From positions 181,850-245,849 of the forward strand of contig NZ_JACSWB010000217.1 of NCBI RefSeq assembly GCF_016888135.1: 64,000 nt of DNA, read 5' to 3'. Under the pieces are notes generated by a model, which did no database searches, was not told the DNA's origin, and was given only the letters and a program-made list of their open reading frames with translations. The stretch comes from Leptolyngbya sp. CCY15150 (GTDB lineage: Bacteria; Cyanobacteriota; Cyanobacteriia; RECH01). Both the position numbers and the translations under genes were made by a program. Position 1 is the stretch's first letter. Each line of letters begins with the position of its first letter. This document shows positions 19,402 to 28,793 of this stretch, in pieces.

Positions 19402-19779
19402 AAAGAACCTTATCGAGAATTGTAGCGCACCAGTCAGATCTCAATTACGTCTCAACCGAAGATTCGACATCACGCCCCCAGATGGCTTTCTACTTGCCCT
19501 CTCCCCGATCGCTTGAGACTGTTATGGGTGATGATGACGATTGGATGCCTGATAGCACCCTAACTAGGGTCGTTATACAGACTGGTGCCAGCATAAGACC
19601 CATGCACGTGGTCTAGTACATCAATTCTAGTTAGAGGTTCCTGACTCACGATCGCCTCTCGACTCAGATCAGGGCGATCGCTCTGCTCCCTGGGGAGCAG
19701 TGAATTGGGACAACTCATATAGGCTGGCATACTCCTCATCCTAAGCTAGAACGAAATTTGTTAGGCATGACCGATTAGT
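19402..19779. other. intergenic gap, nothing identified
   Basis: Between mntA and the large fusion gene. Contains HIP1 sites and probably the mntA-hepT promoter. No hairpin with T-run, tRNA or credible gene was found. Confidence 0.4.
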
Positions 19780-22620
19780 TTAGGGAAACTGGGGCTGTAT
19801 CGAGCGCACGAATCGCTGAAGCTGCCGACTTTCTAACTCCAAAACGCGCCGGGCAAAGTCAAGATCGTGGTCGAGTAAATCGTCAAAGGTATCGACAGAA
19901 ATCGCTAGGATTCGGGTACGTTCGCTATCTGCAACGATCGTATTTTCTGAACTGCTGTGGGCTAAAACTTCCAGCTCGTCTAGCGTTTGCCCCGGATGGA
20001 GCTGTTCGACGTGAACCCCAGATTCCGTCTGATAGTGGATGTCGGCGTCGCCTTCGATCAGCAGCAGCAACTCTCGACAAGTATCTCCAGCTTCTGTAAT
20101 CACATCCCCTTGATTGTAGGGTCTCACCTCCGCTCGATCGGCAAGGGCAATGAGTGTGTCACTCTGCATTCGGTGGAAAAAGTCGCTATTAAATAAGTAA
20201 ACCAATTTCTCCAGCGTTGGGAACTGGGTCAGAGTCAATTTTTCTGTAGACGACGATTGCCAAGTCAATAGTTGATCAATGGTTTCCTGTACAAGATGGG
20301 AACTAAACGTGTGGCGATGATTCCGAGCGATCGCTAGACTGCGGTCTGGGTCTAGTTGAGCAATCATATAGAGCGCTGCCGCCTGGATCATAGGATTTTG
20401 CTCTTGGAGCAAGACGTCTAGGTGCCCCAGAATTGCCTCAGGGGAGAATTCCAGTGAACAGGATACCGGTGATTCTCCCGGTTGGATCAAACAATGCAGG
20501 ATGTCTGGCGGCAGGCGATCGCCCCAGTTTTCTTGATCCAATAGATCTCCCAAGACCACAGGTGCAGCATGTTGTAGAGACTGTGCCAGACTGAAGGCGG
20601 CCGGCTCAGACTGGAGAAGATCTAGGGTTTCCAGAAGCGATCGCACAATCAGTTCTTTTTTGTGACTAATATTTTCCCGTAGCAGGGTTAATACGGCCTT
20701 GTGCTCATGCAACATCGGTTGATTGAGTGCGCGGTAGCTTTCGATGAGTCCTGGTAGCTGCGCGGTTAGAAACTCTGCCTTTTTGGCACGACTGGCATTA
20801 ACCGAGAATCCACTCAAGATCCATTCTTCCTCCTGGGGGGTGATGGAATATTGGCGGCGTAAGGACTGAACCGCGGCTGAATCTGGTAATGATGGCTCCA
20901 GGGCTGTGCGATCAGGCTGCTTGCTTTGCAGTAGCATTAACCGCTCCAGGGATTTGCGGTAGCCGCTTAAGCGAATCTGATTTTCTAAACTGCGTTGACG
21001 GGACGGATTAAGTAATTCTGGATCTTCAATGCCCAATTCCTCTAACACAATGCGGTGTTCATCATCCGTAATGCCTAGCTCTTGACGCATTTGATGCAAC
21101 ATATCTAAGCTGCTGGAGTAGTTGACATAGCCTTCTTCTAGCGATTCTCGCACCACGCCCTTATAGGCCTGGTGTCGCTTCTCGCGGGTAAAGCCAGGCA
21201 GCACCTTGGCTAACACATACACCTCATGCGTATTCAGATCGCTGAGTGCCCGTCCTTCTAAAAACTGGGATACATCGAGCTGTAGTTTCTCTAACTGCTT
21301 ACGGAATCGCCGCGCTAGATTTTCACGAGAATAGAGGTCAGGGCTACGTCGCCAGGTTTTATAAAGCCAGAGGGTACTCAGCGTCACCAAGCCCAGATCG
21401 TAAAGGTATTGCACCGACAACGGGAAAAGCTGTACCAGGGGACGCCCGGCAAAAATAAAGAAGACGTTAAAAATACCAAAGGTGCATAGGGTAAACATGC
21501 GATGCCGAATGGTTTCGATCGTCACGTTCGTCTGATGTCGTCGACTGTAGGCTTTAGCCCGTTTTTCAATCCAGCGGCCTCCCCCATAGGCGATCGCCGT
21601 GCAGGCACCCAGCACGAGCGGAACGGCAACCAATTTGGGAATGTTGATGACCTGTCCAAACAGGTAGAGCCCCGGGCTAAACAGCGACGCGAGTTGATCG
21701 GGTTGCCGCACCCATACGCCAGAAAAGTAATAGTCCCAGTTGCCTGCATAGAGATAGTAATAGACAAAATAACCTATGACTAAGCCCACATAGCCATAGT
21801 ATAAAAATGGGGTTTCGCGCTTGTTCAAGCTGTTCCAGTAGGTGCGCTCCGCATCAATATCAATGCAGGGATTTTGACAGGCGACGCAGGCACTTTGCTC
21901 CTTGCCCTCTGGCAGCACCGTACGGCACATGGATTGCGTGATCAGTTGCTCGCTCGTATGGGCTGGGCTGCTTAATAAACCTCCTGGTTCACTGTAGATG
22001 CTTTGCACCGGAGCCATTGGACAAAAGTACTGACACCAGGATTTACCACCATACCAGTAGCCCACCGCGATCGATGCTGCCACGGTGAACAATAGCCAGC
22101 TCGCTAATACCAAGCGATCGGCATTGAAAAACAAAATTCGCCCGCACAATCCTATAAATAACCAACCAAATTGCACATAGGGATAATTGCGACCCAGCCA
22201 TGAATTTGAGTCAACCTTTGCCAACTCGTAACGTACTTTGCCAGTCTTTTTATTCTCTCGCTTAAACTGCCGCTGCCATCCCAATGCCCGAGGGATTTGA
22301 GACAAAAACGACAGGGGACAAATCCGCCGCCATAGCTCATGGCCAAATACCAGCAAAATGAAGATGGCGGATGGTACAATAGCTCCCCAGAAGAGGGTTG
22401 TTCCTAAGGGATAAGGCTGCTCAGATAAGCATTCTCCCTGCACCTGGATGCAGGTATCCTGAAGCCGCAAAGGACTCCAAGGATGATCAGGGGTGGTTAG
22501 CGCCGAGGTCCAAGGGTCATACAATAGGGAGGCAATGATCAAGAGCCAACCCATCGTTAATACCCAACGAACTCCGTGCATTTGCCGCTCTGGCAGTTGT
22601 GCAAACATAGACAAGCCCAT
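19780..22620 (-). CDS. membrane Fe-S protein / HEAT-like / cyclic-nucleotide-binding fusion
   Basis: A 946-residue multidomain protein. Residues 1-420 carry about eight hydrophobic segments and a NapH/NosR/CcoG-style redox core: RRICPLSF (C101), WCQYFCP (C196, C200) and SACVACQNPC (C245, C248, C252). This suggests electron transfer across or along a membrane. Residues 430-800 are soluble and helical with HEAT-like character (for example NPMIQAAALYMIAQLDPDRSLAIA). Residues 815-946 form a cyclic-nucleotide-binding fold, YNQGDVITEAGDTCRELLLLIEG in parts, but the phosphate-binding cassette lacks the usual GE...R(S/T)A pattern. Domain assignments are by eye; the function is unknown. No close operon partner: neighbours are a toxin-antitoxin pair and a divergent RTX nucleotidase 810 bases away. 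Confidence 0.8.
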   Translation of the reverse strand: MGLSMFAQLPERQMHGVRWVLTMGWLLIIASLLYDPWTSALTTPDHPWSPLRLQDTCIQVQGECLSEQPYPLGTTLFWGAIVPSAIFILLVFGHELWRRICPLSFLSQIPRALGWQRQFKRENKKTGKVRYELAKVDSNSWLGRNYPYVQFGWLFIGLCGRILFFNADRLVLASWLLFTVAASIAVGYWYGGKSWCQYFCPMAPVQSIYSEPGGLLSSPAHTSEQLITQSMCRTVLPEGKEQSACVACQNPCIDIDAERTYWNSLNKRETPFLYYGYVGLVIGYFVYYYLYAGNWDYYFSGVWVRQPDQLASLFSPGLYLFGQVINIPKLVAVPLVLGACTAIAYGGGRWIEKRAKAYSRRHQTNVTIETIRHRMFTLCTFGIFNVFFIFAGRPLVQLFPLSVQYLYDLGLVTLSTLWLYKTWRRSPDLYSRENLARRFRKQLEKLQLDVSQFLEGRALSDLNTHEVYVLAKVLPGFTREKRHQAYKGVVRESLEEGYVNYSSSLDMLHQMRQELGITDDEHRIVLEELGIEDPELLNPSRQRSLENQIRLSGYRKSLERLMLLQSKQPDRTALEPSLPDSAAVQSLRRQYSITPQEEEWILSGFSVNASRAKKAEFLTAQLPGLIESYRALNQPMLHEHKAVLTLLRENISHKKELIVRSLLETLDLLQSEPAAFSLAQSLQHAAPVVLGDLLDQENWGDRLPPDILHCLIQPGESPVSCSLEFSPEAILGHLDVLLQEQNPMIQAAALYMIAQLDPDRSLAIARNHRHTFSSHLVQETIDQLLTWQSSSTEKLTLTQFPTLEKLVYLFNSDFFHRMQSDTLIALADRAEVRPYNQGDVITEAGDTCRELLLLIEGDADIHYQTESGVHVEQLHPGQTLDELEVLAHSSSENTIVADSERTRILAISVDTFDDLLDHDLDFARRVLELESRQLQRFVRSIQPQFP

Positions 22621-23328
22621 CCTCTTCTTTGGTCTTTATCAATTGTGCGACAAAGACCCCTAGGAACTGCCATTGATTTTCTCTTGGTTAGCTATTATAT
22701 CTCTCAGAACTCTATGATGTTCTCCACTATGATGTTCTCCACATGGACGTCCAAAACATCATTGCCCAAGGTCGCTTTAAAGCAGGGAAAAAGCCAGTTC
22801 CGTTCCCAATCCACTCCCCATTCAGTCATAGTCTTATCATCTATTGCCAGGGGCTCATCACCCTTGTTTCTGCTACCTCAAATGGACTTCTATCCCGGGT
22901 GGCAACCGTAAACCCGTTCACTATTGCGATCGCAGCACTATAGCCATCACAGGGAGCGATCGCGTAGGGCTGGTCTTCAAGTGCAGCCGCAGCAATCAAC
23001 ACTTGCCCACCTCGGCTCAGAGCTGTACTGCCCCCTCCCATGCCTCCAGACCAGACAGACTATGACAACATGGACATACAACATAGACAGCGCGATCGCT
23101 CTCTGCGTTTCAAGACATATTCGTCGCCCCCTGCACACCGCAGGGCAAAATAGATGAACAAACGATTAACAAAACCCTAAGTTTCTCCTAAGCTATCTAG
23201 ATAGATTTAACCCAAGCTTAAGGTATTATTATCTCTAGATCTTAGATTGATCGACAAAAGCTTTACCAAACAAGACTTTAAAGCTTCTTACTTTTCAATC
23301 AACTACGTTAACGCAACAGTAGCACGAT
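22621..23328. other. intergenic region upstream of the RTX nucleotidase
   Basis: Non-coding by eye. A perfect 15-base unit CTATGATGTTCTCCA is duplicated head-to-tail at 22712-22726 and 22727-22741, likely by slippage. The stretch 23160-23330 is AT-rich compared with its surroundings, as expected for a promoter region. Small open frames here show no family resemblance. Confidence 0.5.
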
Positions 23329-23358
23329 CATAACCTAACAATGACCTAACCTTAAGTC
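23329..23358 (+). promoter_or_regulatory. candidate Pho box
   Basis: Three octamers at an exact 11-base period, CATAACCT (23329), AATGACCT (23340) and CTTAAGTC (23351), each of the first two followed by AAC. The cyanobacterial Pho box is known as repeats of the type CTTAACCT separated by three bases and bound by the phosphate regulator SphR/PhoB; matches here are about 7, 5 and 5 of 8. It lies 73 bases before a secreted nucleotidase start, a sensible PHO-regulon target. Confidence 0.5.
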
Positions 23359-23430
23359 CCATGTGGGAAGTGTGGACATTGAGACCTTTGCGCACTCAAT
23401 CGTTCAGTCAAACTACACGGATTTTGGGTC

Positions 23431-25902
23431 ATGACCTTTACACTCCAACTGCTGCATACGGCCGATCAAGAAGCAGGAATTCCTGCTCTTGAAGATGCCC
23501 CTCGCTTTTCTGCCGTCCTCAATGCCCTACGGAATGATGGCTTTGGTGCAGATGGAACCCTCACGCTATCGTCGGGGGATGCCTATATTCCCGGCCCATT
23601 TTTCAGCGCTAGCGAAACGCTACTGGGAGCAGTCGGCCGGGCTGATATCCTGATTCAAAATGAACTAGGCTTTCAAGCGATCGCTTTTGGCAACCACGAG
23701 TTTGATTTGGGCACCGGTGCGATTCAAAATCTGCTATCACCAGCCACCGTTGACATTGATGGCGAAATCATCAACTACCCTGGTGCGCTGTTCCCTTATC
23801 TCAGCAGCAACCTAGATTTCACCAATGACGCCAATCTCTCTGGACTAGTTGTTCCCGATGGTGCAGCGCCCCAGCCCAACTCCATCGCTCGCAGCGTGGT
23901 CATTCAAGAAGGCGGTATTGATTTCGGGATTGTCGGTGCCACAACGCCAACGCTTGCCCAGATTTCGTCACCTGGCAATGTGGATATTCTGGGTACTGAA
24001 AACATTGAGAGCTTAGCGGCAGCGATCCAAGCAGAGGTTGATAACCTCACCAATGCTGGCATTCAGCACATTATTTTGCTGGCTCACATGCAGCAAATTG
24101 CTATTGAGCTAGAGCTGGCTGGTCTGCTCGAAGGGGTAGACATCATCATGGCGGGTGGCTCCAACACCATTCTGGCTGATGATACCGATACCCTCCGAGC
24201 TGGAGACGTTGCGGCTGGCAACTATCCGATCATTGTGGACACCGATAGCAACGGCGCACCCAAGGCAGAACCCGTGGTGGTGGTTAACACCGATGGCAAC
24301 TACCGCTATGTGGGGCAACTGGTGGTGACCTTTGATGACAATGGCGTCATCCTGCCAGACAGCATTGACTCGGCGGTCAGTGGAGCCTATGCCACCGATG
24401 CTGCTGGCGTTGCAGCTCTAAATGCAGAAAATCTGGTGGATCCTGAAATTCAGCAGATTGTGGATGACCTATCGACGATTATCTCTAGTCTAGATGGTTC
24501 GATTTTTGGCAACACCTCCGTTTTCCTAAACGGCAGCCGTGGGGATGTGCGTACTCAAGAAACCAACTTAGGTAACTTAACCGCTGATGCCAACCTCTTC
24601 GCTGCTCGACAAAGCGATCGCACCGTACAGGTGTCGTTGAAAAATGGCGGCGGTATTCGCGACAACATCGGTTTTGTTACCTTTCCGGCTGGTTCCACCG
24701 ATCCCGACGATGCCCTGAAGCTCCCACCCAGCGCCAACCCGCTGGCGGGTAAGGAAGCGGGCGACATCTCACAGCTCGATGTCAGCAATGCCCTACGGTT
24801 TAACAACGAACTATCCTTAGTCACCGTCACGGCCCAGGAACTGCGCTACCTGATGGAGCATGGGGTGGCGGCCAGCGGAGACGGCGCAACCCCAGGTCAG
24901 TTTCCTCAAGTGGGCGGCATGTCCTTCAGTTTTGATGCAACCCGCACCGCCATTGAGTTTGGCGATAACGGCACGGTGGTCACCGAGGGCGATCGCATTC
25001 GTAACCTAGCGCTGCTGGATGATAACGGCCGCGTGGTGGATGTGCTGGTGCGCAACGGCCGCCTCGTGGGCAATCCCAACCGGGAAATTCGTATGGTCAC
25101 CCTGAGCTTTTTAGCCGACGGTGGCGATAGCTATCCGCTAGATTTCTTTGCCACCGAGCGGGTGGACTTGGCAGAAGAGGGCGTGCGGACAGGCAATGCC
25201 ACGGATGCGGATAATGGCACCGAGCAGGATGCCCTAGCGGAATATTTGCTAGATCAGTTTCCCACCAATTCCTTCAATGAACGGGATACACCAGCTCAGC
25301 GCGATCGCCGCATCCAAAACCTAGAGGTGCGCAACGATATCGTCCTGACTCGCCCCTTCCTCCTACGGGGCTCCAACGGTCGTGATGTGCTGTCGGGCGG
25401 CCCACGGAATGATGTGCTGGTAGGTTTTGGGGGCAACGATGTCCTGCGCGGTTTGGGCGGCAATGATGTGCTCAATGGCGGCATTGGCAATAATGTGCTG
25501 AATGGCGATGCGGGCAATGACCGGCTGATCGGTGGTCGCAATAGCGATCGCATGAATGGTGGTGTTGGCAACGATCGCCTGAATGGCAACTCCGGCAACG
25601 ATGTTCTCCGGGGCGGCGCGGGTAATGACGTGCTGGATGGCGGTGCAGGCAATGATGTGTTGCTTGGCGGCGCGGATCGTGACTTCTTTATCATTGGCAG
25701 ACGTCCTGGTGTAGACACCATTCGCGACTTCAATCGGCAGCAGAGCGATCGCATCGGTCTCCTAGGTGATCTATCCTTTAGCGATCTGACCCTCACCCAG
25801 CAGGGACGCAATACCCTGGTTCAGGTCGGACGGCGAGACATCGCGGTCTTGCAGCGCGTGGATGCGGATACCCTCACCGCCGCTAACTTCCGCACTCTGT
25901 AA
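23431..25902 (+). CDS. 5'-nucleotidase/metallophosphatase with RTX calcium repeats
   Basis: An 823-residue protein. Residues 1-340 are a calcineurin-like metallophosphatase (LLHTADQEAG with D12, SSGDAYIPG with D50, FGNHEFD at 87-93), residues 350-630 a 5'-nucleotidase C-terminal domain with LKNGGGIR, and residues 647-760 about ten RTX nonapeptides of the GGxGNDxLx type, followed by a terminal secretion-type domain. There is no N-terminal signal peptide, so export by a type I system is likely. In the first motif Gln replaces the usual His after D12 (TADQ), a variant seen in related RTX nucleotidases. Expected to release phosphate from extracellular nucleotides. A Pho-box-like array precedes it and a terminator follows at 25962. 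Confidence 0.9.
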   Translation: MTFTLQLLHTADQEAGIPALEDAPRFSAVLNALRNDGFGADGTLTLSSGDAYIPGPFFSASETLLGAVGRADILIQNELGFQAIAFGNHEFDLGTGAIQNLLSPATVDIDGEIINYPGALFPYLSSNLDFTNDANLSGLVVPDGAAPQPNSIARSVVIQEGGIDFGIVGATTPTLAQISSPGNVDILGTENIESLAAAIQAEVDNLTNAGIQHIILLAHMQQIAIELELAGLLEGVDIIMAGGSNTILADDTDTLRAGDVAAGNYPIIVDTDSNGAPKAEPVVVVNTDGNYRYVGQLVVTFDDNGVILPDSIDSAVSGAYATDAAGVAALNAENLVDPEIQQIVDDLSTIISSLDGSIFGNTSVFLNGSRGDVRTQETNLGNLTADANLFAARQSDRTVQVSLKNGGGIRDNIGFVTFPAGSTDPDDALKLPPSANPLAGKEAGDISQLDVSNALRFNNELSLVTVTAQELRYLMEHGVAASGDGATPGQFPQVGGMSFSFDATRTAIEFGDNGTVVTEGDRIRNLALLDDNGRVVDVLVRNGRLVGNPNREIRMVTLSFLADGGDSYPLDFFATERVDLAEEGVRTGNATDADNGTEQDALAEYLLDQFPTNSFNERDTPAQRDRRIQNLEVRNDIVLTRPFLLRGSNGRDVLSGGPRNDVLVGFGGNDVLRGLGGNDVLNGGIGNNVLNGDAGNDRLIGGRNSDRMNGGVGNDRLNGNSGNDVLRGGAGNDVLDGGAGNDVLLGGADRDFFIIGRRPGVDTIRDFNRQQSDRIGLLGDLSFSDLTLTQQGRNTLVQVGRRDIAVLQRVDADTLTAANFRTL

Positions 25903-25961
25903 GCGGTACCGTAGGGCCGGTTTTCGGGCTATCTACGGCTGAATTGTTCATATTGGCGTTT

Positions 25962-25990
25962 AGAGGTGGGCCACGGCTCACCTCTTTTTT
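25962..25990 (+). terminator. intrinsic terminator after the RTX nucleotidase gene
   Basis: AGAGGTGGG pairs with CTCACCTCT (one G-T) around a small loop, followed by TTTTTT. The longer open frame of the next gene would begin inside this T-run, which supports using the internal start at 26039 for that gene. Confidence 0.85.
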
Positions 25991-26038
25991 ATGGCATTCA
26001 GGCATGATAGAAGATGCGCCCATCCACAGCACTCTCCT

Positions 26039-26950
26039 ATGCCTATCTCCACCCGTGCGATCGCTCTCCTATCCAGCCTTTCCATTGCCCTAGTCCTGTC
26101 TGCGCCCCTGAGTAGCCAGGCCCAGACGGTGTCTAATCTGCGAGAGGGGATGCAAGTAGTAGCGGTAGATCGGGTTTTGGATGAGCTGGCCCAGATGAAC
26201 GTGGTGTATTTGGGGGAAACCCATAACCAAGCTGCCGACCACGCTAGCCAGTTGGCCATTATCCAACAGCTCTACGATCGCAATCCCAATCTGGCGATCG
26301 GTCTAGAAATGATCCAGCGGCCCTTCCAAGCCAGCCTTGATCAGTACCTTGCCGGTGACATCAGCGAAGCTGAACTTCGGGAACAGACGGAGTATGATCA
26401 GCGCTGGGGCTACGATTGGGAGTACTACGCGCCAATCCTGCGCTTTGCCCAAGCCCATCAACTGCCGGTGGTGGCGCTGAATACCCCCACAGAAATTACC
26501 CGGCGGGTGGCCCAAAAGGGTCTGCTGGGTTTCCAGCCCGAGGACGATCGCTGGGTGCCAGATATCCAAGATCTAGACACCAGTTCCGTAGGCTATCGCC
26601 AGCTTTTGTGGGATCTCTACGCCCAGCATTCCCATGGTCATAGCCAAGGGTTTGAAAACTTTTTTCTGGCTCAGGTGCTCTGGGATGAAACCATGGCAGA
26701 GGCGATCGCCGCCTTTGTGAGCGATCGCCCCGATACGGTCATGGTTGTTTTAGCTGGACGGGGACATATTGTCTACCACTATGGCATCCCCAGCCGTGTG
26801 CAGCGGCGGCTGGATGACCGGCCCAACGTTTTTCAGCAGCGATCGCTTTTATTGAGTGACACGCCCGTAGGAGATGAACCTGCAGAGTTAACTTTGCCGT
26901 CCGGTGAGCCCCTCCCACCGATGGCAGATTATCTTTGGATATCAGAATAA
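26039..26950 (+). CDS. ChaN-like secreted protein (DUF399)
   Basis: Starting at ATG 26039 the protein has 303 residues beginning MPISTRAIALLSSLSIALVL, a clear signal peptide with likely cleavage after SSQAQ; upstream in-frame ATG 25991 abuts a terminator. The mature part carries NVVYLGETHNQAADH, the signature of the ChaN / haem-binding uncharacterised family, and conserved segments GLEMIQRPFQASLDQYL and AGRGHIVYHYGIP. Known members include lipoproteins linked to iron or haem use, but no Cys lipobox is present here, so it is probably periplasmic or secreted. Convergent with the BON-like gene. Confidence 0.85.
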   Translation: MPISTRAIALLSSLSIALVLSAPLSSQAQTVSNLREGMQVVAVDRVLDELAQMNVVYLGETHNQAADHASQLAIIQQLYDRNPNLAIGLEMIQRPFQASLDQYLAGDISEAELREQTEYDQRWGYDWEYYAPILRFAQAHQLPVVALNTPTEITRRVAQKGLLGFQPEDDRWVPDIQDLDTSSVGYRQLLWDLYAQHSHGHSQGFENFFLAQVLWDETMAEAIAAFVSDRPDTVMVVLAGRGHIVYHYGIPSRVQRRLDDRPNVFQQRSLLLSDTPVGDEPAELTLPSGEPLPPMADYLWISE

Positions 26951-27002
26951 GATAGGGGTCTTGGGCTTAAGCACCCCAACGCAACCTTTCTGCCCGATGG
27001 GA

Positions 27003-27410
27003 TTAGTAGGCGTAGGACGAAGAGCTGAAGGGCGAAAAGTTGGGGAGGTAGCTGTAGTCGGCTACAGGATCTAGGATCCGCACGCCTAAGGTTTCTACCT
27101 CGGCCGCACCATGGACGGCTTGGGCAACTTGGGTGATGCTTTCCAGGAGCGATCGCGTTTCGAGTTTGCCCGTTAACACCACAACGGCTCCGCGTTGAGC
27201 AACGTGCAGATCCTGAAGGTCACTAGAACTGAACTGATCACTCAAAACTAGGCTCACCCGCTTAGCTAAGCCATCATGGTCATAGTCACCGTTCAAACCC
27301 ATGCGCTCCGGGGGAATGGATGTAAAGAAGATGGAGTTTAAAGCAGAGGTATCCTGCGCATCCAAACATTCATGACCCTTACGAAAACTGCTGAGAGATT
27401 GAGAAGACAT
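27003..27410 (-). CDS. BON-like domain protein
   Basis: A 135-residue protein. The central part (about residues 45-112), LAKRVSLVLSDQF...LHVAQRGAVVVLTGKLETRSLLESITQVAQAVHGAAEVETLGVRI, follows the BON pattern (alpha-beta fold with a GxV-type hairpin) found in proteins that associate with phospholipids or other envelope components. No signal peptide is visible, and the C-terminus is Tyr/Ser/Pro-rich. Function is unknown. It is monocistronic, convergent with the ChaN-like gene, with an AT-richer upstream gap of about 256 bases. Confidence 0.75.
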   Translation of the reverse strand: MSSQSLSSFRKGHECLDAQDTSALNSIFFTSIPPERMGLNGDYDHDGLAKRVSLVLSDQFSSSDLQDLHVAQRGAVVVLTGKLETRSLLESITQVAQAVHGAAEVETLGVRILDPVADYSYLPNFSPFSSSSYAY

Positions 27411-27666
27411 GTTGGATAATGCACCATTTATGACGATTTAAAGCGAAGTTTCTTGGGATTTTCAAACTTAAATGTAATGATTTCGTGAAGTTTCCCATAA
27501 TCTAACATACCCAAGAAGTGTTGAATATTACTTTCTGAGAACTGCTTCTCCCTCATGTCCCTGACAACAAAGAGCGATCGGAGTCATTCCAATCGCCCTT
27601 GTGGCAAGGCTTTTCGCGTCATTCAACCATCGTCGTTAGCTCGTTTCCAGGTGCCCTCAATGCTCC

Positions 27667-28076
27667 TTAAATGTCTGCACGAATGGTGAAGGAATAGTCT
27701 CCCCCCGGTTCAAGCTGATAGTCGGAGCGTTCCAAAAAGCGTCCTAGGGGATCTTGAATCAGAGCTCGCCCCAAGGAAGGCTCAATGGACAGTTCTCCGA
27801 CGCGAAACTTCCATTGGAACTGCCATTCGTAATCATTGGCCCGCACCTCACCCTCAATGCGACCGGTCTGCCAAGATTGATGGGTGATGCGGACATGGGC
27901 TGTGGTTTGGGGTAATCGTCGTTTCGATGCCAAGGTGCCTGCTCCACCACTACAACTGACCGGACAAGGGGAACGGGTGGTCGACCCATCAGCGCCCATT
28001 GCCATGGCCAACCTGATAAACGAGGGCCATCATAAAGGCACCCTTCATGGATTTCAATCACTGACTGGGTGAGCAA
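27667..28076 (-). pseudogene. frameshifted small gene downstream of pth
   Basis: Two overlapping minus-strand frames appear to be halves of one protein. The first, from TTG 28076, starts LLTQSVIEIHEGCLYDG and continues with the Trp-rich GWPWQWALMG; the second, ending at 27667, carries a well-formed C-terminus (VRITHQSWQTGRIEGEVRAND and YQLEPGGDYSFTIRADI). The switch is needed between about 27990 and 27930. Either a real frameshift, a sequencing error, or programmed slippage could explain it; no slippery run is obvious. It begins 25 bases after the pth stop and would be co-transcribed. The intact product would be about 130 residues of unknown function. Confidence 0.55.
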
Positions 28077-28100
28077 TGCGGTCTAGTCCTAGACGTGCGC

Positions 28101-28793
28101 CTAGCTCCTAGCTGGAGGAAGGTCGAGCGATCGCCCGTTATAAAGGCTCATGGACTTGGCCATGCCTTGTTTCAGTCCCATCTCCACGGCATCCAGCACC
28201 AAAGTGAGAATGTCGGCAATCACCTTGCCTTCGGCGGGGGAAAACTTGCCCAACACATGGGATACCGTGCCTTGATTAGACCCTGGGGTTTCCGTTCTGG
28301 GATTGCCGATGCCAATGCGCAGCCGTGGAAATGCTTGGGTGCCCAGGTGAGCGATCGCTGACTTCATGCCATTGTGGCCGCCCGCCGATCCCGATAGGCG
28401 CATCCGCAAGCGTCCGACGGACAAATCCATTTCGTCGTAAATGATCAGCACCGATTCTGGCGGCAGCTTAAACCAGTCCACCACTGCACGAATGGATTGC
28501 CCAGAGCGGTTCATATAGGTCGTCGGCTTGAGCAGCAGAATGCGATCGCCATGGGGGCCGCGCCCGTCGCCAAAATAGCCGTTGAACTTCTTATGATCCG
28601 CCAGCGGTATCTGCCAGGATTGGGCCAGACGATCGACGGCCATAAAGCCCACGTTATGCCGGGTTTGATCATACTGCCGTCCTGGGTTGCCTAGTCCCAC
28701 GATCAGTTGGGGAATCACGAGGGCAGGCGGCTCGGTGTCGGGCGATCGCGATGGCTCGCGAGAGGAAGGATTAGCCATGGTGGTGCTTTGCAT
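28101..28793 (-). CDS. pth: peptidyl-tRNA hydrolase
   Basis: A 230-residue enzyme that frees tRNA from stalled peptidyl-tRNA. Motifs: LIVGLGNPGRQYDQTRHNVGF with catalytic His46, LLKPTTYMNRSGQSI, IIYDEMDLSVGRLRM and SAGGHNGMKSAI. The N-terminus is extended by about 25 residues relative to E. coli Pth (start ATG 28793; MANPSS at 28778 is an alternative). It lies downstream of tatA in the same direction, as in the pth-tatA-psbH arrangement common in cyanobacteria. Confidence 0.95.
   Translation of the reverse strand: MQSTTMANPSSREPSRSPDTEPPALVIPQLIVGLGNPGRQYDQTRHNVGFMAVDRLAQSWQIPLADHKKFNGYFGDGRGPHGDRILLLKPTTYMNRSGQSIRAVVDWFKLPPESVLIIYDEMDLSVGRLRMRLSGSAGGHNGMKSAIAHLGTQAFPRLRIGIGNPRTETPGSNQGTVSHVLGKFSPAEGKVIADILTLVLDAVEMGLKQGMAKSMSLYNGRSLDLPPARS

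Noticed and set aside
25381..25680. Short-period DNA repeats that could be taken for a CRISPR array
   Set aside because: They encode RTX nonapeptides in frame, vary in sequence and have no unique spacers of constant length.
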